Origin: Kytococcus sedentarius DSM 20547
GTDB taxonomy: Bacteria; Actinomycetota; Actinomycetes; Actinomycetales; Dermatophilaceae
Direction of reading: 5' to 3'
Length of the DNA: 64,000 bases
Assembly (NCBI RefSeq): GCF_000023925.1
Contig: NC_013169.1
Location: 868,001 to 932,000, forward strand
Below the pieces are notes generated by a model. The model was not told the origin of the DNA. It made no database searches and saw nothing but the letters and a program-made list of their open reading frames with translations. The position numbers and the translations under genes were made by a program. Positions 1-7,041 of this stretch are shown here, in pieces (the stretch's first letter is position 1; every line of letters starts with the position of its first letter).

Positions 1-132
1 GTCCTCGAAGACGGACTGCCGCGAGCGCCGGCCGGGCACCGGGGCCGTGCTGATGGGACCGCGCAACTCCCGCCCCCGCCGCAGCATGCGACGGCGCACG
101 CGGTTCCCGGCGCGGGAGGACGATCGGCCCAT
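1..132 (-). CDS. Metallopeptidase family protein, N-terminal fragment
   Basis: Only the first 44 codons are inside the window; the gene runs off the left edge. The start is the ATG at 132-130. The visible N-terminus is very basic (MGRSSSRAGNRVRRRM...) and then reads RGPISTAPVPGRRSRQ, which resembles the start of the small zinc metallopeptidase-like proteins next to DUF3499 in many actinobacteria (Rv3259 type). The active-site region is outside the window, so the call rests on this short match and on the neighbouring DUF3499, manB and SIS genes. There is no Shine-Dalgarno sequence. A TACGCT box lies 6 nt before the ATG, so the mRNA is probably leaderless. Confidence 0.6.
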   Translation of the reverse strand, partial: MGRSSSRAGNRVRRRMLRRGRELRGPISTAPVPGRRSRQSVFED

Positions 133-138
133 GGCACG

Positions 139-148
139 AGCGTAGTCT
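139..148. promoter_or_regulatory. Overlapping divergent -10 boxes
   Basis: The reverse strand reads TACGCT (144-139), 6 nt before the ATG at 132. The forward strand reads TAGTCT (143-148), 7 nt before the GTG at 156. The two hexamers share the TA at 143-144. Both match TANNNT and both spacings put the expected transcript start on the start codon, so this looks like one symmetric element firing two leaderless transcripts. No transcript data support it here. Confidence 0.5.
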
Positions 149-155
149 GCGCCCT

Positions 156-521
156 GTGCCGACCCAAGAACCCAGCCCACGTCACTGCAGCAAGGTGGGG
201 TGCTCCCAGCCGGCCGCCTCGACACTCACCTACGTCTACGCCGAGCAGACCGTGGTGGTGGGGCCCCTGTCGACCGAGTCCGAGCCCCACGTCTACGACC
301 TCTGCGCGAGCCACACGGCCCGTCTGACCGCCCCCCGTGGCTGGCAGGTGATGCGCCTGGCGATCAACCTCGACGACCCCACCGGGTCGGTGGCAGACAT
401 CGGAGCCCTGGCCGATGCGGTGCGCGACCAGAAGGCCGGCCGCGACCGGGGCCCGGAGCAGTCCGGTGACCGGCCCGGACCGCCGCGGCTCCGGCTGGTG
501 TCGGGGGACGACGACCGCTGA
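156..521 (+). CDS. DUF3499 family protein
   Basis: A 121-residue protein from a GTG start. It has the conserved actinobacterial DUF3499 layout: an N-terminal CSKVGCSQPA motif, a YVYAEQTVVVGPL strand, a YDLCASH motif, then RGWQVMRL before a variable charged tail. The paired cysteines and the C-x-x-H element look like a small metal-binding (zinc ribbon-like) module, but that is inference. Function is unknown. It lies between the metallopeptidase gene and manB, the same order as Rv3259-Rv3258c-Rv3257c in mycobacteria. A TAGTCT box 7 nt before the GTG and no ribosome-binding site suggest a leaderless start. Confidence 0.85.
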   Translation: MPTQEPSPRHCSKVGCSQPAASTLTYVYAEQTVVVGPLSTESEPHVYDLCASHTARLTAPRGWQVMRLAINLDDPTGSVADIGALADAVRDQKAGRDRGPEQSGDRPGPPRLRLVSGDDDR

Positions 522-529
522 ACGCGCAC

Positions 530-535
530 TAGCCT
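530..535 (+). promoter_or_regulatory. -10 box of manB, leaderless type
   Basis: TAGCCT ends 8 nt before the ATG of the phosphomannomutase gene at 544. There is no purine-rich ribosome-binding sequence between them. Confidence 0.45.
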
Positions 536-543
536 GTGCATCC

Positions 544-2007
544 ATGAGCATCCAGCCGACACAGCCCCCGCTGGCCGACTTCGTCAAGGCCTATGACGTC
601 CGAGGCCTGGTCCCGGACCAGTTGAACCCGCGCGTCGCCCGCGCCCTGGGGGAGGCCTTCGCCCAGACCGTGGTGCTCCCGGAGGGCATCGACGGGGTGG
701 CGATCGGCCACGACATGCGCCCGAGCAGCCCGGAGCTGTCCGAGGCCTTCGCGGCCGGGCTCGCCCTGCACGGCGTGGACGTCACCCACATCGGCCTGTG
801 CTCCACCGACGGCCTCTACTTCGCCGCGGGCCACCTCGAGCTCGCCGGTGCGATGTTCACCGCCTCGCACAACCCCGCCCAGTACAACGGCATCAAGCTG
901 TGCCGTCCCGGCGCCCGCCCCGTCGGGCAGGACAGCGGGCTGGCCGAGGTGCGCGACCTCGCCCAGTGGATCCTCGACCGTGGTGACGCCCACGAGCGCC
1001 CCGCCGCCGCCGAGCCCGGCGCCGTCGAGCACCGCGACCTGACCGGCGCCTACGCCGAGCACCTGCGCTCCCTGGTGGACCTCACCGGGGCGCGGCGCCT
1101 CGAGGTGGTCGTCGACGCGGGCAACGGCATGGCCGGGCACACCGTGCCGGTGGTGCTGGGCCGGGGGGACGACACGGTGGTGGACTCGCTGCGCGTGGAG
1201 CCGCTGTACTTCGAGCTGGACGGCAGCTTCCCGAACCACGAGGCGAACCCGCTGGAGCCGGAGAACCTGCGTGACCTGCAGGCGGCCGTCCGCGAGCACG
1301 GGGCCGACATCGGGCTGGCCTTCGACGGGGACGCCGACCGCTGCTTCGTCGTCGACGAGCGGGGGGAGCCGGTGACCCCCAGCGCCATCACCGCCCTGGT
1401 TGCGCAGCGCGAGATCGACCGCGCCGTGGCACAGGGGACCCCGGTGGACCAGGTCGCGGTGGTGCACAATGCCATCGCCTCCCGCGTGGTTCCTGAGGTC
1501 ATCGAGGCCGCCGGCGCTCGCCCGGTGCGCACCCGGGTGGGGCACTCCTTCATCAAGGACGAGATGGCCACCCACGACGCGGTCTTCGGGGGCGAGCACT
1601 CCGCGCACTACTACTTCAAGGACTTCTGGTTCGCCGACACCGGCATGCTTGCTGCCCTGCACGTGCTGGCCGCCCTCGGGGAGCACTCCGGTCCGCTGTC
1701 GGAGCTGATGGCGCCCTACGAGAAGTACCCGGCCAGCGGTGAGATCAACTCCCGGGTGGAGGACGCCGCAGCGGCCACCGAGCGGGTCGAGGCCTGGGGT
1801 CGGGAGCAGGGGGCCGAGCCAGACCGCCTGGACGGCCTCACCCTCACTGGTGAGCGGCTGGAGGGGGACACGGTGGGCTACTGGCGCGCCAACCTGCGGG
1901 CCTCCAACACCGAGCCGCTGCTGCGCCTCAACGTGGAGGCGCAGTCCCAGGAGCTCATGGGGCGCGTGCGGGACGCGGTGCTGGGTCTCGTGCGGCAGGA
2001 GGCCTGA
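544..2007 (+). CDS. manB: Phosphomannomutase/phosphoglucomutase
   Basis: A 487-residue alpha-D-phosphohexomutase that interconverts mannose-6-P and mannose-1-P (possibly also the glucose phosphates), feeding GDP-mannose for cell-envelope glycans. The four family landmarks are present. The phosphoserine loop TASHNP has Ser108. The metal-binding loop DGDADR is at 261-266. The sugar-binding GEHSAH loop is in the third domain. The phosphate-binding RASNTEP is at 452-458. The ATG at 544 follows a TAGCCT box by 8 nt and gives the usual family length. The next gene, for a SIS protein, starts 1 nt after this stop, so the two are co-transcribed, as in mycobacteria. Confidence 0.93.
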   Translation: MSIQPTQPPLADFVKAYDVRGLVPDQLNPRVARALGEAFAQTVVLPEGIDGVAIGHDMRPSSPELSEAFAAGLALHGVDVTHIGLCSTDGLYFAAGHLELAGAMFTASHNPAQYNGIKLCRPGARPVGQDSGLAEVRDLAQWILDRGDAHERPAAAEPGAVEHRDLTGAYAEHLRSLVDLTGARRLEVVVDAGNGMAGHTVPVVLGRGDDTVVDSLRVEPLYFELDGSFPNHEANPLEPENLRDLQAAVREHGADIGLAFDGDADRCFVVDERGEPVTPSAITALVAQREIDRAVAQGTPVDQVAVVHNAIASRVVPEVIEAAGARPVRTRVGHSFIKDEMATHDAVFGGEHSAHYYFKDFWFADTGMLAALHVLAALGEHSGPLSELMAPYEKYPASGEINSRVEDAAAATERVEAWGREQGAEPDRLDGLTLTGERLEGDTVGYWRANLRASNTEPLLRLNVEAQSQELMGRVRDAVLGLVRQEA

Positions 2008-2008
2008 G

Positions 2009-3169
2009 GTGCCCTTCATCGAGGACGCGGTCCTGGACGACACCGACCACCTGGCCCGGTGCGACGCCGCCGGCACCCTGTGGGCGTTGGCCACGGCCGG
2101 TGCGCAGGTCCGGCAGGCCGTGACCCTGGCGAGCGAGGCCGGGATCGGCCGGCTCTCCTCGGCGCACCGGCCCCGGTCGGTGCTGGTGGTCGCCGCCGGC
2201 GGGACCGCGCTGGTCGGGGACGTGGTGAAACTGGTGGTGGAGCAGGGCTCGCCCACGGCCGTGCACACCCTGAACAGCGGGCCGCTGCCCGCCTGGGTGG
2301 GGCCGGTGGACCTGGTGGTCGCGGTCTCGTTGTCCGGGCAGGAGACCGCCGCGGTGACCCTGGCCCACGAGGCCGCACGGAGGGGCGCCGCGGTGCTCAC
2401 CGTGGGGGCCACCGACACCCCGCTGTCCGATGCGGCGCAGCGCGCCCGGGGCGTGCACGTCCCGGTGGGCCAGGGGCCGGTCAGCTCGCGCACCGCCTTC
2501 TGGGGGCTGCTGGTGCCGGTGCTCACGGGGCTGCGGGAGGTCGGGCTGCTGGAGGCGCCGGACGACCTGTGGGAGGGCATGGCCAGCACCCTGGACGCGG
2601 TGGCCGAGGAGTGTCGACCCGACTCGGCGTCCTTCGTCAACCCGGCGAAGGTGGCGGCGCTCGCGCTGGCCGAGACCATCCCCATCGCGCTCGGTGACGG
2701 GCCGGTCGCCGGGGTCGCGGCACGCCGGGCGGCCAGCATGCTCAGCCGCACCTCCCGCATCCCGGCCGCCGCCGGGGAGCTGCCCCACTCCGCGGGCGAG
2801 GTGGTGGCCTGCTTCGACGGCCCCTACGCCACCGGCGACGGGTGGAACGCGACGACCGACCGCGGCCCGGCGGCCGACGGGGGGCGTGACATCTTCGCCG
2901 ACCCCTTCCTGGACGCCCCGGCCCGGACCCCGCTCGGCCTGTGGCTGCTCGGACGTGACGAGCTGGGCTCCATGGCCGGGCACGTCTCCACCCTCGCGTC
3001 CGATGCCGGGGTGCGCGTGGTCGACTGCTTCGCCCGGGGCGAGGAGGCGCTGGTGGACCTGGCGCACCTGGTCGGGCGGGTCGACTTCACGGCGACCTAC
3101 CTCGCGATCGGGCTGGGGCTGGACCCCTCCCGCTCCCCGCACCTGGCCGACCTGCGCGACCTCGCCTGA
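2009..3169 (+). CDS. SIS-domain protein, Rv3256c/TobH-like
   Basis: A 386-residue protein starting at a GTG one base after the manB stop. It has two Rossmann-like sugar isomerase (SIS) halves. The first includes SVLVVAAGGTALVGDVV and LVVAVSLSGQETAAV, where the Ser/Thr-rich loop would bind a sugar phosphate. The second starts near ARRAASMLSRTSRIPAAAGELPHS truncated motif region (roughly residues 235-265). Relatives are annotated as phosphoglucose/phosphomannose isomerase-like proteins and sit beside manB. A role in mannose-6-phosphate supply is likely but unproven; the exact catalytic activity is not established. Confidence 0.75.
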   Translation: MPFIEDAVLDDTDHLARCDAAGTLWALATAGAQVRQAVTLASEAGIGRLSSAHRPRSVLVVAAGGTALVGDVVKLVVEQGSPTAVHTLNSGPLPAWVGPVDLVVAVSLSGQETAAVTLAHEAARRGAAVLTVGATDTPLSDAAQRARGVHVPVGQGPVSSRTAFWGLLVPVLTGLREVGLLEAPDDLWEGMASTLDAVAEECRPDSASFVNPAKVAALALAETIPIALGDGPVAGVAARRAASMLSRTSRIPAAAGELPHSAGEVVACFDGPYATGDGWNATTDRGPAADGGRDIFADPFLDAPARTPLGLWLLGRDELGSMAGHVSTLASDAGVRVVDCFARGEEALVDLAHLVGRVDFTATYLAIGLGLDPSRSPHLADLRDLA

Positions 3170-3225
3170 GTGCCCGTCCCACCCGGGGCACCCGACGCGC
3201 TGGAGGGGGGGAGCGTCGGCCTGCC

Positions 3226-3231
3226 TAGGCT
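3226..3231 (+). promoter_or_regulatory. -10 box of mtr, leaderless type
   Basis: TAGGCT followed by 6 nt (GGGTGC) and then the ATG at 3238. There is no ribosome-binding site, so the transcript probably begins at the start codon. Confidence 0.5.
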
Positions 3232-3237
3232 GGGTGC

Positions 3238-4641
3238 ATGAATGCTGAGCACTACGACCTCGTCATCATCGGATCGGGCTCGGGCAACTCCGTGCCCCAA
3301 GCCGACCACGCCGACCTGCGGGTGGCCGTGGTGGAGGGCGGGGTGTTCGGGGGGACGTGCCTGAACAACGGGTGCATCCCCACCAAGATGTTCGTGTGGG
3401 CCGCGGGCATCGCAGACACGGTGCGTGACAGCGAGCGCTTCGGCATCGACGCCGAGCTGCGGGGTGTGCGTTGGCAGGACGTCCGCGACCGGGTGTTCTC
3501 CCGCATCGACCCGATCAGCGCCGGTGGCGCCGAGTACCGCCGCACCGCCGCGGGGACGGACTTGTACGAGGGGTGGGCCCGGTTCACCGGCGAGCGGGAG
3601 CTCGAGGTTGCCCTGCGCGATGGGAGCACGGCGCGGCTCACCGCCGACCAGGTGGTCATCGCCACCGGGGCCTCCCCCTTCGTGCCCCCCGCCCTGAAGC
3701 CGCTGATGGACTCGGTAGCGCACACGAACCGCAGCATCATGCGACTGGAGGATCGGCCCGAGCACCTCACCATCATCGGGGGCGGGGTGGTGGCCGTGGA
3801 GTTCGCGCACATCTTCGGGTCCCTCGGGTCCCGGGTGACCCTGCTGGTGCGCGGCGACCAGCTGCTCAAGGATCTGCCCGAGGAGCTCGCGGAGCGCTTC
3901 GGCGAGATCGCCGCCCGCACCTGGGACGTGCGCTTCGGCACCGAGGTGGCGGCGGCCCACGAGCAGGACGGGGGGGCAGTCCTGGAGCTCGACGACGGCA
4001 GCACCCTGCGGACCGACGGCGTGCTGGTGGCCACCGGCCGGCGCCCGAACACCGCGGCCCTGGGGCTCGAGGACGCGGGGGTGGAGACCGATGGTCGGGG
4101 CTTCGTCGTGACCGACGCCCACGGACGCACGAGTTCCCCAGGGGTGTGGGCGCTGGGCGACGTGCGCGACCCGGTCATGCTCAAGCACGTCGCGAACGCC
4201 CAGGCCCGGGTGGTCTCCCACAACCTGACGCGCCCGGACGACCTGCGGGAGTTCCCCACCGTGCCGGTGGTGGCCGGTGTGTTCTCCCACCCGGAGATCG
4301 GGGTGGTCGGCCTGTCGGCGCAGGAGGCGCGGGACGCCGGGCACCGCGTGGTGTTCCACGAGCAGGAGTACGCGAGCGTGGCCTATGGCTGGGCCATGGA
4401 GGACACCCAGGGACGGTGCGGGGTGGTCGCCGACGCCGACTCCGGCGCGGTGCTGGGCGGCTGGGTGATGGGTCACCAGGCCGCCACCCTGGTGAACTTG
4501 CTGGGCGAGGCGATCCTCAGCGGCGAGCACGCCCACGCGTGGGCCCGTGGCCGCTACTGGCCCCACCCGGCCCTGTCGGAGGTGGTGGTGAACGCGCTGC
4601 TGTCCCTGGCGCTCCAGGAGCCGCAGGAGCCCACCACCTGA
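3238..4641 (+). CDS. mtr: Mycothione reductase
   Basis: A 467-residue flavoprotein disulfide reductase that reduces mycothiol disulfide with NADPH, keeping the main actinobacterial thiol reduced. The FAD-binding GSGSGN is at 12-17. The redox-active pair is Cys41 and Cys46 in GGTCLNNGCIPTK. A second nucleotide-binding loop (GGGVVAVEFA) is near residue 180. The C-terminal base pair is His443/Glu448 in WPHPALSE. The short N-terminus with ADHADLRVAVVEGG and the GCIPTKM motif fit mycothione reductase better than lipoamide dehydrogenase or mercuric reductase. It is monocistronic, with its own leaderless-type promoter. Confidence 0.9.
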   Translation: MNAEHYDLVIIGSGSGNSVPQADHADLRVAVVEGGVFGGTCLNNGCIPTKMFVWAAGIADTVRDSERFGIDAELRGVRWQDVRDRVFSRIDPISAGGAEYRRTAAGTDLYEGWARFTGERELEVALRDGSTARLTADQVVIATGASPFVPPALKPLMDSVAHTNRSIMRLEDRPEHLTIIGGGVVAVEFAHIFGSLGSRVTLLVRGDQLLKDLPEELAERFGEIAARTWDVRFGTEVAAAHEQDGGAVLELDDGSTLRTDGVLVATGRRPNTAALGLEDAGVETDGRGFVVTDAHGRTSSPGVWALGDVRDPVMLKHVANAQARVVSHNLTRPDDLREFPTVPVVAGVFSHPEIGVVGLSAQEARDAGHRVVFHEQEYASVAYGWAMEDTQGRCGVVADADSGAVLGGWVMGHQAATLVNLLGEAILSGEHAHAWARGRYWPHPALSEVVVNALLSLALQEPQEPTT

Positions 4642-4664
4642 GCCGTCCACCGGCCACTGGCGCG

Positions 4665-4678
4665 GGCAAACCTTTGCC
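4665..4678. promoter_or_regulatory. Palindrome GGCAAACCTTTGCC upstream of mtrA
   Basis: Two perfect 6-nt arms (GGCAAA and TTTGCC) are separated by CC. The palindrome covers the -35 position relative to the mtrA -10 box at 4686, so it is placed as an operator would be. The binding protein is unknown. Confidence 0.35.
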
Positions 4679-4685
4679 AATTCGT

Positions 4686-4691
4686 TACCAT
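4686..4691 (+). promoter_or_regulatory. -10 box of mtrA, leaderless type
   Basis: TACCAT followed by GCGGAC and then the ATG at 4698, a 6-nt spacing. The overlapping CGTTAC at 4684-4689 is the reverse complement of GTAAC-type half sites reported for MtrA, but a clear second half is not seen. Confidence 0.45.
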
Positions 4692-4697
4692 GCGGAC

Positions 4698-5417
4698 ATG
4701 GTTGCCGCACCCCCGCCGCGTGACAGCGCACCTCTGGGCCACGTCCTGGTCGTCGACGACGACTCGGCGCTGGCCGAGATGCTGGGCATCGTCCTGACCA
4801 AGGAGGGGTGGTCGGTCACCACCTGCGGTGACGGGGGGCGCGCGCTCACGGCCTTCCGGGCTGTCAATCCGGATCTGGTGTTGCTCGACGTCATGCTCCC
4901 GGGCAAGGACGGCATGTCGGTCTGCCGGGAGATCCGGGCCGAGTCGGGGGTGCCCATCATCATGCTCACGGCCCGCACCGACACGCACGACGTGGTGACC
5001 GGGCTGGAGGCCGGCGCGGACGACTACGTGCAGAAGCCTTTCCGCCCGCAGGAGCTGCTGGCGCGCACCCGGGCCCGCATGCGGCGCTACACCCCGCCGC
5101 AGCAGGCGCAGCTCGCGGTGGGCGACCTCACCATCGACGTCCAGAGCCACATCGTGCAGCGTCAGGGGGAGATCATCCCGCTGACGCCGCTGGAGTTCGA
5201 CCTGCTGGTGGCGCTCGCACGCAAGCCGATGCAGGTGTTGAGCCGCGAGACCCTGTTGGAGCAGGTGTGGGGCTACCAGCACGCCGGTGACACCCGGCTG
5301 GTGAACGTGCACGTCCAGCGCCTGCGGGCCAAGATCGAGAGCGACCCGGAGAACCCCACCATCGTGCAGACCGTGCGGGGCGTGGGCTACCGCGCCGGCG
5401 CCCCCACGAGCAGCTGA
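4698..5417 (+). CDS. mtrA: DNA-binding response regulator MtrA
   Basis: A 239-residue OmpR/PhoB-family regulator. The receiver domain (about 15-130) has the acidic cluster DDD at 20-22, phospho-acceptor Asp64 in LLDVMLPGKDG, and Lys113 in YVQKPF. The C-terminal winged helix (about 140-235) carries LTPLEFDLLVALARKP and VQTVRGVGYRAG. In actinobacteria MtrA controls cell-wall remodelling, division and osmotic response genes. The ATG at 4698 is chosen because the mature N-terminus aligns with the family and a TACCAT box lies 6 nt before it. mtrB starts 5 nt downstream. Confidence 0.95.
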   Translation: MVAAPPPRDSAPLGHVLVVDDDSALAEMLGIVLTKEGWSVTTCGDGGRALTAFRAVNPDLVLLDVMLPGKDGMSVCREIRAESGVPIIMLTARTDTHDVVTGLEAGADDYVQKPFRPQELLARTRARMRRYTPPQQAQLAVGDLTIDVQSHIVQRQGEIIPLTPLEFDLLVALARKPMQVLSRETLLEQVWGYQHAGDTRLVNVHVQRLRAKIESDPENPTIVQTVRGVGYRAGAPTSS

Positions 5418-5422
5418 CCGAG

Positions 5423-7039
5423 GTGGCCCACAAGCCGTTCGCCGTGACCCGGTCGGGCCTCGGCGCCGTCGTCCGCGCGTGGCGGACGTCCCTGCGCTTC
5501 CGCACCATCATCGTCAGCCTGGTGCTGACCGCGCTGCTGTCGCTGGTGCTCGGCGCCACGCTGTACCAGACCATCGGGGAGCGCCTGCTGCGCAACCGGG
5601 TGGACGCGGCGATGGCGGAGTCGGTCACGACCGTCGCAGCGGCCCAGCGGCAGTTCGACGCGCTGGACCGCACGGACAACTCGACCCTCTACACCACGGC
5701 TACCGACGTCGTGCGGCTGAGCTCCAGCCCCGGTGACGACCGGTCGGTGCGGGCGGCGGTGGTCCGGGGGCTGGGCAACGAGGCAGGCCTCTCGCCGGTG
5801 GAGCGTCCCGATGCAGAGGTCTCCGACGTGCCGGACGTCCTGCGGGAGCGGCTGCGGGAGGAGCCCGACCACGTCCACTCGATGGTCACGCGGGCCACGG
5901 CGGGGGAGGACGGGTCGTCGGCCTCGGTGCTGGTCGCGGCCCGGCTGGACGTCCCCGGAGCGGGGCCGCACGACCTCATCCTGTTCCACTCGCTGGAGAA
6001 CGAGGAACGGTCGCTGGACATCGTGCGCTCCTCGTTCGCGCTGGGCGGCCTGGGCCTCATCGGCATCGCCGGACTCATCACCTTCGTGGTCACCCACATC
6101 GCCCTCGAGCCGTTGTCCCGGGTCACCCGCACCGCCGAGCACATCGCGACCGGCGAGCTGGACCGGCGCACCCGGATGCGGGGGCACGACGAGCTCGCCC
6201 GGCTCGGCAAGGCGGTCGACACGATGGCGGACGCTGCCCAGCGGCAGATCATCGAGCTCCGGGACCTGTCGCACCTCCAACAGCGATTCGTCAGCGACGT
6301 CAGCCACGAGCTGCGAACGCCGCTGACCACCATCCGCATGGCCAGCGAGGTGCTCCACTCCGACCGCGACGAGCTCGACCCGGTGGGTTCGCGCTCGGTC
6401 GAGCTCCTGCACGGGGAGGTGGAGCGTCTCGACCAGCTGCTGACCGACCTGCTGGAGATCTCCCGCCAGGACGCCGGCCAGGTGCAGCTCCAGCACTTGG
6501 AGGTGGACCTGGGGGAGTTGGCCGAGCGGGTGGTGCAGAACCACGCCCAGCTCGCGGCCAATGCCGGGGTGGACCTCCGGGTGGAGCGACCGGAGGTCTC
6601 GGCGGCGGTCGTGGCCGAGGTGGACGAGCGTCGGATCGAGCGGGTGCTGCGCAACCTGGTCGTCAACGCCATCGACCACGCCGAGGGCGAGCCGGTCGTC
6701 GTGCGCCTTGACGGCAACTACGCCGCGGTGGCCATCGCCGTCTCTGACAGCGGGGTGGGCATGGACGACGCCCAGATGGACCGGGTTTTCGACCGCTTCT
6801 GGCGGGCGGACCCTGCCCGCACGCGCACCGCGGGAGGGTCGGGCCTGGGGCTGAGCATCTGTGCGGGGGACGCGCGGGAGCACCGGGGGTGGTTGCAGGT
6901 CTCGTCGCGCCCGGGGCAGGGAGCCACCTTCCGCCTCACCGTGCCCCGTCGTGCGGGGGAGGCCGTGACCGGCTCGCCCATCCCGCTGCGGGCCCCGCAC
7001 CCGAGCAACGACGACTGCCGCCGCGCGACCGAGGAGTAG
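5423..7039 (+). CDS. mtrB: Sensor histidine kinase MtrB
   Basis: A 538-residue membrane kinase. Transmembrane segments are near 28-50 and 205-228, flanking an extracytoplasmic region, followed by HAMP. His295 lies in the H-box (SDVSHELRTPLT). The ATPase has an N-box (NLVVNAIDHA) and G-boxes (DSGVGM, GGSGLGLS). It phosphorylates MtrA. The GTG start lies 5 nt after mtrA. The stretch after GLGLSI reads CAGDAREHRG, where the usual MtrB sequence is close to ALEDARLHGG. This divergence lies next to the ATP lid; it could be natural or a local sequence error. Confidence 0.93.
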   Translation: MAHKPFAVTRSGLGAVVRAWRTSLRFRTIIVSLVLTALLSLVLGATLYQTIGERLLRNRVDAAMAESVTTVAAAQRQFDALDRTDNSTLYTTATDVVRLSSSPGDDRSVRAAVVRGLGNEAGLSPVERPDAEVSDVPDVLRERLREEPDHVHSMVTRATAGEDGSSASVLVAARLDVPGAGPHDLILFHSLENEERSLDIVRSSFALGGLGLIGIAGLITFVVTHIALEPLSRVTRTAEHIATGELDRRTRMRGHDELARLGKAVDTMADAAQRQIIELRDLSHLQQRFVSDVSHELRTPLTTIRMASEVLHSDRDELDPVGSRSVELLHGEVERLDQLLTDLLEISRQDAGQVQLQHLEVDLGELAERVVQNHAQLAANAGVDLRVERPEVSAAVVAEVDERRIERVLRNLVVNAIDHAEGEPVVVRLDGNYAAVAIAVSDSGVGMDDAQMDRVFDRFWRADPARTRTAGGSGLGLSICAGDAREHRGWLQVSSRPGQGATFRLTVPRRAGEAVTGSPIPLRAPHPSNDDCRRATEE

Positions 7040-7041
7040 CC

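Noticed and set aside
529-2760. Very long reverse-strand open frame opposite manB and the SIS gene
   Set aside because: It mirrors the codon structure of the forward genes, has no family motif and low-complexity composition. Such antisense frames are expected at this GC content.
4684-4697. MtrA autoregulatory site at the mtrA promoter
   Set aside because: Only one GTAAC-type half site (on the reverse strand) is visible; no direct repeat with correct spacing, so it is not claimed as a binding site.
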